Of a DNA stretch of 64,000 bases, positions 34,754 through 43,605 are shown one piece after another; position 1 is the first letter of the stretch, and each line of letters opens with the position of its first letter. The translations under genes and the position numbers were made by a program. Source of the DNA: CAWJPW01 sp963844845 (GTDB taxonomy: Bacteria; Acidobacteriota; Thermoanaerobaculia; Thermoanaerobaculales; Sulfomarinibacteraceae); the NCBI GenBank assembly GCA_963844845.1, contig CAWJPW010000004.1, forward strand, positions 7,350 to 71,349, given 5' to 3'. The notes below the pieces were generated by a model. That model saw nothing but the letters and a program-made list of their open reading frames with translations, made no database searches and was not told where the DNA came from.

Positions 34754-36326
34754 GGGGGACCTCCTCGAGAGCGGGAATGCCGGGCTCGCTGGCGAGGCGG
34801 CGGTAGGTCATGCCCGCGAACGCCGGAACCTCTGCAGCCAGGGTCTCGAAGACGTGGCGGGGACGTACCGAGGGTTGCTCCTCGAGGTCGCGGGCGACGG
34901 CCACCAGCCAGAGGATCTCCCAGGTGGCCTTGGCCTGGCCTCGCGGGTAGAGCCCGCGGCCGGCGAGCTGCACCCGGCCTGTGGAGGAGGTGTAGGTCCC
35001 TTCGCTCTCCAGCCAGGAGGCCACTGGCAGCACCAGCTCGGCGGTGCGTGACAGCGGGGTGTGGGTACGGGCCATGACGGTGAGCCGCTGCCCGGTGACG
35101 GCGTCGGCGGCGGCATCCGAGGCGAGCCACGGGTGGGCGTGGGCGTCGAGCACCAGGAGTGGGCCACTGCCCTTCGTGACGAAGTCGGCGAGCCCCTGCT
35201 CATCCACCGTCGGAAGCCCCATCAGGCGGGCGCCCGTGCTGTTGGGGTGGGCATCACGGCTGTGCACCCACTCGCCGCGGCCGTTCTTCACCTTGTGCGG
35301 CTCCCCGTCGTGCACCGGCACCACGATCGCGAGGCCGGCCCCGTCCACGAGCACGCGTTTCACCAGGAAAAGCGCTTCGTTCGAGAGGTTTGCCGAGGCC
35401 ACTACGCGGGTGTCGGAGCCGGGGGCGGCGAGCTCTGAAAGGCGGGCGACGGCGTCACGCCAGCCCACAGTGGCCGCCCCGTCACCGGAGGTGGGCCGCT
35501 CGACGTCACGACCGTTCAGACCCTCGGCCAGGAGCCGGCCGTAGTCGCACATCCACCAGCCATTGATCTCGGCGTTCTCGCGGGGAATGAAGCGATGAAC
35601 GACTCCCTCGTGCTCACCGATCCAGATCGAGCAACCGATGGAGCAGCCGAAGCACATCGACGGGGTGTCCTCGAGCCTCCACACCCGGGCGCGGAAGCGG
35701 AACTCCTTTACCGTCAGGGCGCCCACCGGGCAGACGTCGGCGGCGCACGCCGACCAGGGGTTGTCGAAGGGCTCGCCGTCGAAGGTGTCGATGTAGGAGT
35801 GATTGCCGCGTGACTTCATCGTGAGGTCGCCGGTCTCCGCGATCTCCTGCGTGAAGCGGACGCAGCGGGTGCAGTGGATGCAGCGGTTCTGGTTCTGGAC
35901 CACGTGCGGGCCGATGAGCCGACGCTCGAAGCCGGGGTAGGTGCGCCGCACGTCCACCATGTGGGTGGTGTCGGCACCGTGCGCCACCGAGTAGTCCTGG
36001 AGGTAGCACTCGCCGGCCTGGTCGCACACCGGGCAGTCGAGGGGATGGTTCTCGAGGAGGAACTCCATCACCGCCGTGCGCGCCTCGCGCACGCGCTCCG
36101 AGGCCGTGTGTACCGCCATCCCCTCGCGCACGGGCGTCGAGCAGGCGGTTGCCAGCCGGGGCATGCCCTCCACCTCTACGAAGCAGATGCGGCACTGCCC
36201 CACCACCGAGAGACCGGGGTGGTAGCAGTAGGTGGGCACCTCGATGCCCAGCTTGGCGGCGGCCTCCACCAGGTTGGTGCCGTCAGGCACCTGAACCTCG
36301 CGTCCGTCGACGGTCAACGTCACCAT
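34743..36326 (-). CDS. nuoG: NADH-quinone oxidoreductase subunit G (short form)
   Basis: 527-aa iron-sulfur subunit, much shorter than the 750-900 aa of many NuoG proteins. The N-terminal [2Fe-2S] ferredoxin domain has CYHPG, CRIC and CSTPV; next come HPLDCPVCDQAGEC, the NRCIHCTRCVRF cluster and ACAADVCPVGALT. A further set, MCFGCSIGCSI, may bind an extra cluster. The remainder is a reduced molybdopterin-oxidoreductase-like domain. The ATG at 36326 is preceded by GGAG. Confidence 0.93.
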   Translation of the reverse strand: MVTLTVDGREVQVPDGTNLVEAAAKLGIEVPTYCYHPGLSVVGQCRICFVEVEGMPRLATACSTPVREGMAVHTASERVREARTAVMEFLLENHPLDCPVCDQAGECYLQDYSVAHGADTTHMVDVRRTYPGFERRLIGPHVVQNQNRCIHCTRCVRFTQEIAETGDLTMKSRGNHSYIDTFDGEPFDNPWSACAADVCPVGALTVKEFRFRARVWRLEDTPSMCFGCSIGCSIWIGEHEGVVHRFIPRENAEINGWWMCDYGRLLAEGLNGRDVERPTSGDGAATVGWRDAVARLSELAAPGSDTRVVASANLSNEALFLVKRVLVDGAGLAIVVPVHDGEPHKVKNGRGEWVHSRDAHPNSTGARLMGLPTVDEQGLADFVTKGSGPLLVLDAHAHPWLASDAAADAVTGQRLTVMARTHTPLSRTAELVLPVASWLESEGTYTSSTGRVQLAGRGLYPRGQAKATWEILWLVAVARDLEEQPSVRPRHVFETLAAEVPAFAGMTYRRLASEPGIPALEEVPHVG

Positions 36327-36338
36327 GGGCTCGCTCTC

Positions 36339-37655
36339 CTAGATGCCGAACGTGCCGCGGCCCGAGCGTACCGGGAGCACCGGAGTCTTGCGCGCGGGCA
36401 GCGGCTCGGCAGCCGCGATCTTGGCCTCGAACTCGGTGCGGAAGTGCTTGAGGAACGAGGCGATGGGTCCACAAAAAGCGTCGCCGAGCGGGCAGATGGT
36501 CATGCCCTGGCTGGCGTAGCGCGAAATCCGCTCGAGGGTCACCAGGTCGCGCGGCTGACCGTGCCCACGGTTGATACGGCGGAGGATGTCCAGGGCCCAG
36601 TCGCTCCCCTCGCGACACGGCGTGCACTGCCCACACGACTCGTGGGCGTAGAAGCGTTGGAGGTTCTCCAGCGCCCACACCATGTCGACCGTCTCGTCCA
36701 TCACGATGAGGCCGCCGGAGCCCAGCATCGAGCCGGCGGCGGCCACCGAGTCGAAGTCGGCAGGGGTGTCCAGCAGGTCGGCGGGCAGCACCGGGCATGA
36801 GGATCCGCCGGGGATGAACGCCTTGAGGGCCTTGCCGTCGCGCACCCCGAGACAGTGGTCCTCGATGATCTCGCGGAAGGTCACGCCGAGAGGCAGCTCA
36901 TACACGCCCGGGCGGTTGACGTGGCCGGAGACGCAGAACAGCTTCGGCCCGGTGTTGTTGGGACGGCCGATGCCGGCGAACCACGCTGCGCCGCGCTCGA
37001 CGATGTGGGGGACGCACGACAGGGTCTCGACGTTGTTGACCACCGTGGGGCAGCCGAACAGGCCGACCACCGCCGGGAACGGCGGCTTGAGGCGGGGCAG
37101 ACCGCGCTTGCCCTCGATGGACTCGATGAGAGCGGTCTCCTCCCCGCAGATGTAGGCGCCGGCGCCGCGGTGCACGTACACTCCGAGGTCGTAGCCGGTC
37201 TTGAGGATGTTCCTTCCGAGGTACTTCTTCTTGTAGGCCTCGGCGATCGCCTGCTCGAGCATCGCCGCTTCCTCGACGAACTCACCGCGGATATAGATGT
37301 AGCAGGCGTTGGCGCCGAAGGCATAGGCGGAGATGATGATCCCCTCGATGAGCATGTGGGGGTCGGTGCGGATGATCTCGCGGTCCTTGAAGGTCCCGGG
37401 CTCGGACTCGTCGGCGTTGCAGACGAGATACTTGGGTTTCGGCGAGTCCTTGGGCACGAAGCCCCACTTGACCCCGGTGGGGAAGCCGGCGCCGCCGCGG
37501 CCGCGCAGACCGGCGCTCTTGACCTCCTCGATGACGTGGCCGGGATCCATGATGAGCGCCTTCTTGAGCGCCGAGTAGCCACCCAGGCGGAGGTAGGTGT
37601 TGATGGAGCGTGAGTTCTCCTCGCCCCGTGCGCGCAGCAGGATTGGTTCCATCAT
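36339..37655 (-). CDS. nuoF: NADH-quinone oxidoreductase subunit F
   Basis: 438-aa flavoprotein that oxidises NADH. The FMN/NADH sites are GRGGAGFPTGVKWG and GAGAYICGEETALIESIEG; the N3 cluster ligands are ESCGQCTPCREG plus the Cys of GDAFCGP. The start is the ATGATG at 37652-37655, which begins the normal N-terminus; the frame open to 37895 is the shadow of nuoE. It follows nuoE by 11 nt. Confidence 0.96.
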   Translation of the reverse strand: MMEPILLRARGEENSRSINTYLRLGGYSALKKALIMDPGHVIEEVKSAGLRGRGGAGFPTGVKWGFVPKDSPKPKYLVCNADESEPGTFKDREIIRTDPHMLIEGIIISAYAFGANACYIYIRGEFVEEAAMLEQAIAEAYKKKYLGRNILKTGYDLGVYVHRGAGAYICGEETALIESIEGKRGLPRLKPPFPAVVGLFGCPTVVNNVETLSCVPHIVERGAAWFAGIGRPNNTGPKLFCVSGHVNRPGVYELPLGVTFREIIEDHCLGVRDGKALKAFIPGGSSCPVLPADLLDTPADFDSVAAAGSMLGSGGLIVMDETVDMVWALENLQRFYAHESCGQCTPCREGSDWALDILRRINRGHGQPRDLVTLERISRYASQGMTICPLGDAFCGPIASFLKHFRTEFEAKIAAAEPLPARKTPVLPVRSGRGTFGI

Positions 37656-37666
37656 GCCCCCGCTGG

Positions 37667-38194
37667 TCACTCGAGCGCGTCGAGGAGCGCGTCGAGCTTC
37701 TCGACCGTCATCTCGGTGTGGTAGTCGTCGTTCACCTGGATTACCGGCGCCTCGCCGCAAGCTCCCAGGCATTGCACGTCCAGCAGGGTGAAGCGGCCGT
37801 CCTCCGTGGTCTGCCCGAAGTCGATGCCGAGCTTCTCCTTGAGGTGCTCCACCAGGGGCGAGGTGCCACAGAGCTGGCACGACAGGGTCGTGCACACCTG
37901 CAGCAGGTAGCGGCCGGGAGGCTCAGTCTGGTACATGGTGTAGAAGGTCACGACGCCCTGTACGAACGCGGGTGTGAGGCCGAGGTGGTCGGCCGCCGCG
38001 GTGGCGATCCCGGGGGAGATCCAGCCCCACCGCTGCTGGCAGAGCCACAGGGTGGGCAGCAGAGCCGCCTGCCGCGTGGGATAGCGACCCAGGAGCTCGT
38101 CGATCTGGCCCGTCATGGCCTCGTCGAAGTGCACCTCGGCGACGGCCTCGGCGGGTGTGACCGAGAGGGGCGCCGGCAGGGAGGGGGAGCTCAC
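37667..38194 (-). CDS. nuoE: NADH-quinone oxidoreductase subunit E
   Basis: 175-aa thioredoxin-fold subunit binding [2Fe-2S] N1a. The four ligands are in CTTLSCQLCG (first and second Cys) and CLGACGEAPVIQVND (third and fourth). The GTG start at 38194 overlaps the nuoA stop as GTGA. In the standard order nuoB, nuoC and nuoD stand between A and E; here A couples directly to E. Confidence 0.95.
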   Translation of the reverse strand: MSSPSLPAPLSVTPAEAVAEVHFDEAMTGQIDELLGRYPTRQAALLPTLWLCQQRWGWISPGIATAAADHLGLTPAFVQGVVTFYTMYQTEPPGRYLLQVCTTLSCQLCGTSPLVEHLKEKLGIDFGQTTEDGRFTLLDVQCLGACGEAPVIQVNDDYHTEMTVEKLDALLDALE

Positions 38195-38610
38195 TCGTCA
38201 CCTCCGGTCTCGCCGCCGAGCACCGGTGGGCGCCGGCGGCCCCAGTCGAAGACGCCCTTGCGCCACAGGTAGACGTAGGCGAAACCCAGGAGCGCCACGA
38301 ACGCCAGCATGTCCCAGAGCACCACCGACTGGTTCCGGGAGAGGAACTCGCGGTACGTGATCGCCCAGGGATAGAGGAAGGCGACCTCCACGTCGAGGAC
38401 CACGAAGACAAGGGCGACGACGTAGAACTTCACCGAGATGCGCTTGTACGCCTGGTCGAGAATCGGCACACCGCTCTCGTAGGACTCGCGCTTCATCGTC
38501 GAGGTGCTCCGGGAACGCTGCCCGAGCAGCGCCGCCACGCCGAGCAGGCCTCCGGCCGTGAGCATTGCGAGTCCTACCGCGAGCAGGACCGGGAGAAACT
38601 GGTTGGCCAT
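38191..38610 (-). CDS. nuoA: NADH-quinone oxidoreductase subunit A
   Basis: 139-aa, three-helix subunit. It contains KRESYESGVPILDQAYKRIS, the loop with the conserved Glu-Ser-Gly, and VFVVLDVEVAFLYPWA, the helix 2 acidic motif. I chose the ATG at 38610 because a GGGGGTGG site lies 5-12 nt upstream. It is the first gene of the operon, immediately downstream of a candidate Rex operator and promoter. Confidence 0.95.
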   Translation of the reverse strand: MANQFLPVLLAVGLAMLTAGGLLGVAALLGQRSRSTSTMKRESYESGVPILDQAYKRISVKFYVVALVFVVLDVEVAFLYPWAITYREFLSRNQSVVLWDMLAFVALLGFAYVYLWRKGVFDWGRRRPPVLGGETGGDE

Positions 38611-38622
38611 CAACCACCCCCC

Positions 38623-38640
38623 ATGTGGCCAATTTCACAA
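38623..38640 (-). promoter_or_regulatory. Candidate Rex operator ahead of nuoA
   Basis: On the minus strand the site reads TTGTGAAATTGGCCACAT. The known Rex consensus is the inverted repeat TTGTGA-6-TCACAA. The left half matches 6 of 6, and the right half (CCACAT) matches 4 of 6. It sits just downstream of the predicted transcription start and directly upstream of the nuoA ribosome site, a position where a bound repressor would block transcription. Its cognate repressor gene, rex, is the last gene of the same operon. Confidence 0.6.
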
Positions 38641-38649
38641 GACGACGCA

Positions 38650-38678
38650 ATCCTAGCGGCCCCCCCTACAGCCGTCAA
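38650..38678 (-). promoter_or_regulatory. Sigma-70-type promoter for the nuo-rex operon
   Basis: On the minus strand, a -35 box TTGACG (38673-38678) is separated by exactly 17 nt from a -10 box TAGGAT (38650-38655). The expected start lies near 38641-38644, placing the candidate Rex site at about +1 to +20. Spacing is ideal; the -10 box matches consensus at four of six positions. Confidence 0.6.
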
Positions 38679-38742
38679 CTTGAGGGTGACGAACCGCCGA
38701 GGTCGGGGCGCGGAGAGAACGGGGCGGGTATCATCTGCAGAC

Positions 38743-39204
38743 ATGACCCACGAAGGGGAAGACCCCCGCGATCTCGAGGCCCTCTACCGTGAGGTCATAC
38801 TTGACCACCATCGCCGGCCCCGGGGACGGCGACCACTCCCGAGCCCCGAGGCCGAGGTCCTGCGCGAGAACCTCACCTGCGGTGACGAGGTCCGGGTGCA
38901 GCTGTCCCGCGAGGGAGGCGTCCTGGTCGGAGTGGCCGTGCTCGGCCGCGGGTGCGCGCTGTCCATCGCCTCCGGCTCGCTCATGGCCGAGGCGATCAGC
39001 GGCCTCACGGCGGCCGCCGCGATGGAGCTGACCGACCGGGTCCGCCGCCTCCTCGACGACCCCTCGGCGGCGGGAGAGGATCTCGGGCCGCTGGCCGCCT
39101 TGGCGGGGGTTCGCCGGTTCCCCGTGCGCCTGCGCTGCGTGCTGCTTCCGTGGGAGGCGCTGGAGAAGGCCGTCGAGCGCCTCGGGACAGCTTTCACAGG
39201 CTGA
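38743..39204 (+). CDS. sufU: SufU-like iron-sulfur cluster assembly protein
   Basis: 153-aa scaffold or sulfur-relay protein of the SufU/IscU family. The conserved Cys46 and Asp48 (NLTCGDEV), Cys71 (GRGCALSIAS) and Cys132 (LRCVLLPWE) are present, as is the N-terminal YREVILDHHRRPRG. The insert between the second and third Cys is of SufU type. I chose the ATG at 38743; a TATCAT box at 38729-38734 would place transcription start almost at the ATG, so the mRNA may be leaderless. No sufS or sufB is adjacent. Confidence 0.85.
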   Translation: MTHEGEDPRDLEALYREVILDHHRRPRGRRPLPSPEAEVLRENLTCGDEVRVQLSREGGVLVGVAVLGRGCALSIASGSLMAEAISGLTAAAAMELTDRVRRLLDDPSAAGEDLGPLAALAGVRRFPVRLRCVLLPWEALEKAVERLGTAFTG

Positions 39205-39349
39205 TCTTTCGAGACGATCAACCGACCTGGTGACGACGAGCCGCCGGTCGCACTCCGTCCAGCTTCACAGGGGGTGGACGGGAGGCGTCCAGTCGAGCGC
39301 GTCACCGCCCGGTTGCGCTGTCTCCCCGGGCACCGGATACTCCCCTTGC

Positions 39350-40252
39350 ATGAGCGTGCTCAACGGGGTGGTGCCAGCCTTCCTCATCATCGGCCTCGGC
39401 GTCGTCGCGCGGCGGCGGGGATGGGTGGACGAGCCATTCGTCCGCCAGCTCAACCGGGTCATCTACTTCCTCGCCATTCCCGCTCTCCTGCTGCGTATCC
39501 TCGGCAGAGTCGACCTGGGGGCCACCTTCTCACTGCCACTCGTGGCCGGGTGCTCGGCCGCGTCCATCCTGGTGGGAGCCGCGGCCTGGCTCGTCGCACG
39601 GTGGCGCCGGGAGCCGCCCGAGCGCTCCGGCGTGTTCATCCAGGGGGCGGTGCGCGGGAACCTCGCATACATGGCGTTTCCGGTGATCTTCGCCGCTGCC
39701 GGGGACCGGGCTCTGACGGTGGCGGCGGTGACCGCGGCGGTGCTGATACCCCTCCAGAACATCCTGGCGATCGGCGCGCTGGCCGCCGCCACCCGCAGCC
39801 GGGGTCGCGAGCTGGTCACGCTGCTGCTGCTCAATCCGGTCGTTCTTGGGGTGGCCGGAGGGCTGGTGTGGGCGGTCTCCGGCTGGCGCGCGTGGACGTG
39901 GCTCGACACCTTCCTGCAGCTGCTGGGGTCGCTCGCCATGCCCGGGGCGCTTCTCACCGTCGGCGCGCAGCTCCGGCTGGAGGGCGTGCGCCTCCACGCG
40001 CCGTCGGCGGTCACGGCGACGCTCCTCAAGCTCGTCCTGGCGCCGGCACTTGGTCTGGCTCTGCTTTCCTGGCTGGGGGTGTCGGGTACGGCACGACTCG
40101 TGGGCGTGCTGCTGCTGGCGGCGCCCACGGCGGTGGCCTCCACGGCCGTGGCGCAGGAGATGGGGGGCGATCTCGAGTTCGCGGGCTCCATCGTCGTGAT
40201 ATCCAGCCTGGGTTCGTTCGCCGGTTTCGTCGTGTGGGGCCTTCTGGGCTAG
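39350..40252 (+). CDS. AEC-family (auxin efflux carrier-like) permease
   Basis: 300-aa membrane transporter with about ten helices in two inverted halves. The pattern VVPAFLIIGLGVVARRRGW...LNRVIYFLAIPALLL is typical of AEC proteins, which export organic anions such as malate. Second-half motifs are GSLAMPGALLTVGAQLRL and AAPTAVASTAVAQEMGGD. The start is uncertain: ATG at 39350 begins the hydrophobic segment but has no clear ribosome site. Its TAG stop is the first codon of a dispersed repeat also found after the LON-domain gene. Confidence 0.82.
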   Translation: MSVLNGVVPAFLIIGLGVVARRRGWVDEPFVRQLNRVIYFLAIPALLLRILGRVDLGATFSLPLVAGCSAASILVGAAAWLVARWRREPPERSGVFIQGAVRGNLAYMAFPVIFAAAGDRALTVAAVTAAVLIPLQNILAIGALAAATRSRGRELVTLLLLNPVVLGVAGGLVWAVSGWRAWTWLDTFLQLLGSLAMPGALLTVGAQLRLEGVRLHAPSAVTATLLKLVLAPALGLALLSWLGVSGTARLVGVLLLAAPTAVASTAVAQEMGGDLEFAGSIVVISSLGSFAGFVVWGLLG

Positions 40253-40318
40253 TGTCCTGTTTGGAAAATCGCAATGGACTATTCGCTTGTCAGCGCGGCC
40301 CCTGGCTGCGCGAATAGT
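40250..40318. repeat. Dispersed repeat, copy 1
   Basis: The element begins with TAGTGTC at the stop codon of the AEC gene, continues through GGAAAATC, and contains a 33-bp core at 40278-40310 that is identical to 46607-46639. Copy 1 also has a closing arm: ACTATTCGC (40278-40286) pairs with GCGAATAGT (40310-40318), with an inner CAGC/GCTG stem. Confidence 0.8.
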
Positions 40319-40386
40319 ACATAGGACTTCGCGAGGCGCTCTCTGGCCGGCTGGCGGGTCGGGGCGAACGAGGGTACTCTGACGCC

Positions 40387-41853
40387 ATGGAAGACCCCGA
40401 CGTCATCGAACGAATCGTCAGGGCGGCGCTCAAGCAGGGTGGTGAGCGGCTCGAGCTGGTGGCAGGACAGGCTGCTGTCATGACCCGTAGCGGCGAGCGG
40501 CTCAAGGCCGGGCAGGAGCTCGATCCGGGAGCGCTGGATGCGTGGTGGGGAGCGATCTCGAGCCCGGAGAACGACGCCAAGCTTGACCTCGGTCTCGAGG
40601 TCACCGTGCGGCTCGAGCGAGGCGGCGACGCGCTGCTCGTCGCGGCACGGCGCAACGACGGTGTGCTCAAGGTGAGTGTGACACGTGGCGGAGAGACGCC
40701 CGGTGAGGCGGCCGCGGTGAGCCCGGTGGACGGTCCGGTGAAGGCCGAGTCCGCGGTGGCCGTCAGCGCGGAGCACCCCCTCGACCGCCTGCTCATCCAG
40801 ATGGTCGAGCTGGACGCCTCCGACCTCCACCTGTCCTCGGGGGTGGCGCCCATGCTCCGCCTACACGGCGACATCAGGCCTCTGGGGGGCTTCGGCGCGC
40901 TGACTTCGGATCACATCCAGTTGATGTGCGACGACATCGCCCCGGCCAAGAACCGTCGCGAGTTCCGTGAGCTCAACGACACCGACTTCGCGTATGAAAT
41001 CGAAGGCCTGGCGAGGTTTCGGGTCAACATGTTCCGCGACCGGAAGGGCGCCGGGGCGGTGTTGCGGCAGATCCCGGCCGAGATTCAGTCGCTGGAGAAG
41101 CTGGGCCTGCCCGAGTCGGTCAAGAACCTGTGCCAGCTGACCAAGGGTCTCGTGCTGGTCACCGGGCCCACGGGCTCGGGCAAGTCCACCACCCTGGCGG
41201 CCATGGTGGACTTCATCAACGAGACCCGTACCGAGCACATCATCACCATCGAGGACCCCGTCGAGTTCGTCCACACCAACAAGCGGTGTCTGGTGAACCA
41301 GCGCGAGGTCTACAGTCACACGCAAGGTTTCAAGCACGCCCTGCGTGCCGCCCTACGGGAGGATCCGGACATCGTCCTGGTGGGCGAGATGCGCGACCTG
41401 GAGACCATTGCCATCGCCATCGAGACCGCCGAGACCGGCCACCTCGTGCTCGGCACCCTCCACACCACCACGGCGATCTCCACTGTCGATCGCATCATCG
41501 ACCAGTTTCCGGCGGACCGTCAGGATCAGATCCGGATCATGCTGTCGGACTGCCTCAAGGGGGTCGTCGCTCAGAGCCTCTGCCGCCGGGCTGAAGGAGG
41601 GAGGGTGGCCGCCTTCGAGATCCTCCTTGGTGTACCGGCGGTGTCCAACCTGATCCGAGAGGGCAAGACCCACCAGCTCGCCTCCATCATGCAGACCGGT
41701 AAGCGGCAGGGGATGATACTGCTCAACGACTCCCTGGCGGACCTGGTGCGCAGGGGCGAGATAGACACCGGGGAGGCGATGCTGCGGTCCATCGACAAGG
41801 ACGGGCTGCGCGGCCTGCTCAAGTCGGGATCTCAGGGACAATCCCAGGACTGA
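40387..41853 (+). CDS. pilT: PilT/PilU-type twitching motility ATPase with N-terminal extension
   Basis: 488-aa type IV pilus retraction ATPase, longer than the usual 340-380 aa. Residues 1-130 form an extra domain without recognisable motifs, ending in an Ala/Val/Pro-rich linker. The PilT core starts at HPLDRLLIQMVELDASDLHL. Walker A is GPTGSGKST (260-268), followed by the Asp box IITIEDPVEFVH, Walker B DIVLVGEMRDLET and the His box HLVLGTLHTT. LIREGKTHQLASIMQTG is the PilT C-terminal motif. No pil genes adjoin it. The ATG at 40387 follows the dispersed repeat by 68 nt. Confidence 0.93.
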   Translation: MEDPDVIERIVRAALKQGGERLELVAGQAAVMTRSGERLKAGQELDPGALDAWWGAISSPENDAKLDLGLEVTVRLERGGDALLVAARRNDGVLKVSVTRGGETPGEAAAVSPVDGPVKAESAVAVSAEHPLDRLLIQMVELDASDLHLSSGVAPMLRLHGDIRPLGGFGALTSDHIQLMCDDIAPAKNRREFRELNDTDFAYEIEGLARFRVNMFRDRKGAGAVLRQIPAEIQSLEKLGLPESVKNLCQLTKGLVLVTGPTGSGKSTTLAAMVDFINETRTEHIITIEDPVEFVHTNKRCLVNQREVYSHTQGFKHALRAALREDPDIVLVGEMRDLETIAIAIETAETGHLVLGTLHTTTAISTVDRIIDQFPADRQDQIRIMLSDCLKGVVAQSLCRRAEGGRVAAFEILLGVPAVSNLIREGKTHQLASIMQTGKRQGMILLNDSLADLVRRGEIDTGEAMLRSIDKDGLRGLLKSGSQGQSQD

Positions 41854-41917
41854 CTCGCCCGGGCGCGGCGAGCAGCAGGCAGTCGCGCGTGCCGCGCGAG
41901 CCGGCAACGGAGGAGCG

Positions 41918-43453
41918 ATGGAGCACCAGGTCATCCTGATCCTCGACTTCGGATCCCAGTACACTCAGCTCATTGCCCGGCGCCTGCGCGAGCTCGGCGT
42001 CAAGACCGAGGTGGAGCGCGGCGATCTTCCCGAGGAGCGCATCCGCGAGCGGCGGCCGCTGGCGATTGTGCTGTCGGGGGGGCCGGCGAGCATCTTCGAG
42101 CCCGGGTCGCTGCGACCGTCGCAGGCGGTCTTCGACCTGGAGGTGCCGGTGCTGGGGATTTGCTACGGGATGCACGCCATGGCCGCCATGCTCGGAGGCT
42201 CGGTGCGGCCCTCCTCGCGGCGCGAGTACGGCCTCGCCGAGCTCGAGACGACGAGCGAGAACAGCTCCCTCCTCGCCGGAACGCCGCAGCGGCAGCCGGT
42301 GTGGATGAGCCATGGTGACTCGGTGGCGGCGCTCCCCGAAGGATTCACGGTGCTCGCCCGCACCGAGAACACCCCGGTGGCGGCGATGGCTGACCCCATC
42401 CGCCGCCTCTACGCCCTGCAGTTCCACCCCGAAGTGCGGCACACTCCTCACGGGTTGGAGATGCTCGAGAGCTTCATTGCCGCGGCCGGCGCCCGCCGCG
42501 ACTGGACTCTCAGCATGATCCGCGAGGAGCTCGTGACGACGATGCGACGACAGGTGGGGGATGGGCGGGTCATCTGCGGCGTGTCCGGGGGGGTGGACTC
42601 CACTGTCACCGCCGTCCTCCTTCGTGAGGCGGTGGGGGAACGGGTCGTGCCGATCTTCGTGGACACGGGGCTGCTCCGCCAGAGGGAGGCCGATGAGGTC
42701 CAGACGCGGTTCGCGCGCTTCGGGCTCGAGCTCGACCGCGTGGATGCTTCGGAGCGATTCTTTTCGGCCCTCGACGGGGTGGCCGATCCCGAGGAGAAGC
42801 GCAGGATCATCGGCCGCGAGTTCGTCGAGGTCTTCGAGACCGAGGCCCGGCGATTCCCCAACGCACGCTTCCTCGGCCAGGGCACCCTCTACCCCGACGT
42901 CATCGAGTCGTCCGGGGTGCGGGGCACGGCTGCCGTGATCAAGACCCACCACAACGTCGGCGGCCTCCCGGAACGCCTCGGCCTCGAGCTGATCGAGCCG
43001 CTGCGCGACCTCTTCAAGGACGAGGTGCGGCGGCTGGGCGAGAGTCTCGGGCTGCCGCACGAGTTTGTGTGGCGGCACCCATTCCCCGGGCCCGGGCTGG
43101 CCGTGCGCATCCTCGGCCCGGTGACGCCCGCGCGGGTGACCACGCTGCAGCAGGCCGATGCCATCGTCATCGAGGAGATCCGGCGCGCCGGCCTTTACGA
43201 CGCCATCTCGCAGGCGCTCTGCGTGCTGCTCCCAGTGCGTTCAGTGGGGGTCATGGGCGACCAGCGCACCTACGAGGAGGTCCTGGCTCTACGCGCCGTG
43301 GCCACTGAGGACTTCATGACCGCCGACTGGTTCCGCTTTCCGCCCGAGGTGCTCGACCGCATTGCCAGGAGGGTGGTCAATGAGGTGGCCGGCATCAATC
43401 GGGTGGTGTACGACATCACGTCGAAGCCGCCGGGCACGATCGAGTGGGAGTGA
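41918..43453 (+). CDS. guaA: GMP synthase (glutamine-hydrolysing)
   Basis: 511-aa bifunctional enzyme converting XMP to GMP. The class I glutaminase domain (1-195) has the nucleophile Cys in LGICYGMHAMA and the His-Glu pair in FHPEV. The ATP-pyrophosphatase domain starts with SGGVDSTVTAVLL. The C-terminal dimerisation domain ends in the canonical KPPGTIEWE. The ATG at 41918 follows GGAGGAGCG. No guaB is adjacent and no purine riboswitch was recognised upstream. Confidence 0.97.
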   Translation: MEHQVILILDFGSQYTQLIARRLRELGVKTEVERGDLPEERIRERRPLAIVLSGGPASIFEPGSLRPSQAVFDLEVPVLGICYGMHAMAAMLGGSVRPSSRREYGLAELETTSENSSLLAGTPQRQPVWMSHGDSVAALPEGFTVLARTENTPVAAMADPIRRLYALQFHPEVRHTPHGLEMLESFIAAAGARRDWTLSMIREELVTTMRRQVGDGRVICGVSGGVDSTVTAVLLREAVGERVVPIFVDTGLLRQREADEVQTRFARFGLELDRVDASERFFSALDGVADPEEKRRIIGREFVEVFETEARRFPNARFLGQGTLYPDVIESSGVRGTAAVIKTHHNVGGLPERLGLELIEPLRDLFKDEVRRLGESLGLPHEFVWRHPFPGPGLAVRILGPVTPARVTTLQQADAIVIEEIRRAGLYDAISQALCVLLPVRSVGVMGDQRTYEEVLALRAVATEDFMTADWFRFPPEVLDRIARRVVNEVAGINRVVYDITSKPPGTIEWE

Positions 43454-43605
43454 GACTTCTCCGGGAGGAACCTGGCTTCGCGGGACAGGCGATGAGGTGA
43501 TGAAGTGGTGAGGGTCTCCCGTTGGAGCGGCGGGGTGGTTGGGGAACGGTGGTTGGGGAACGAAGGGTGACTTTCCACTGGAGAGGGACGTGATCGGGGG
43601 GTGTC

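Noticed and set aside
41854..41917. Purine riboswitch ahead of guaA
   Set aside because: The 64-bp spacer is too short and no conserved purine-aptamer core is visible.
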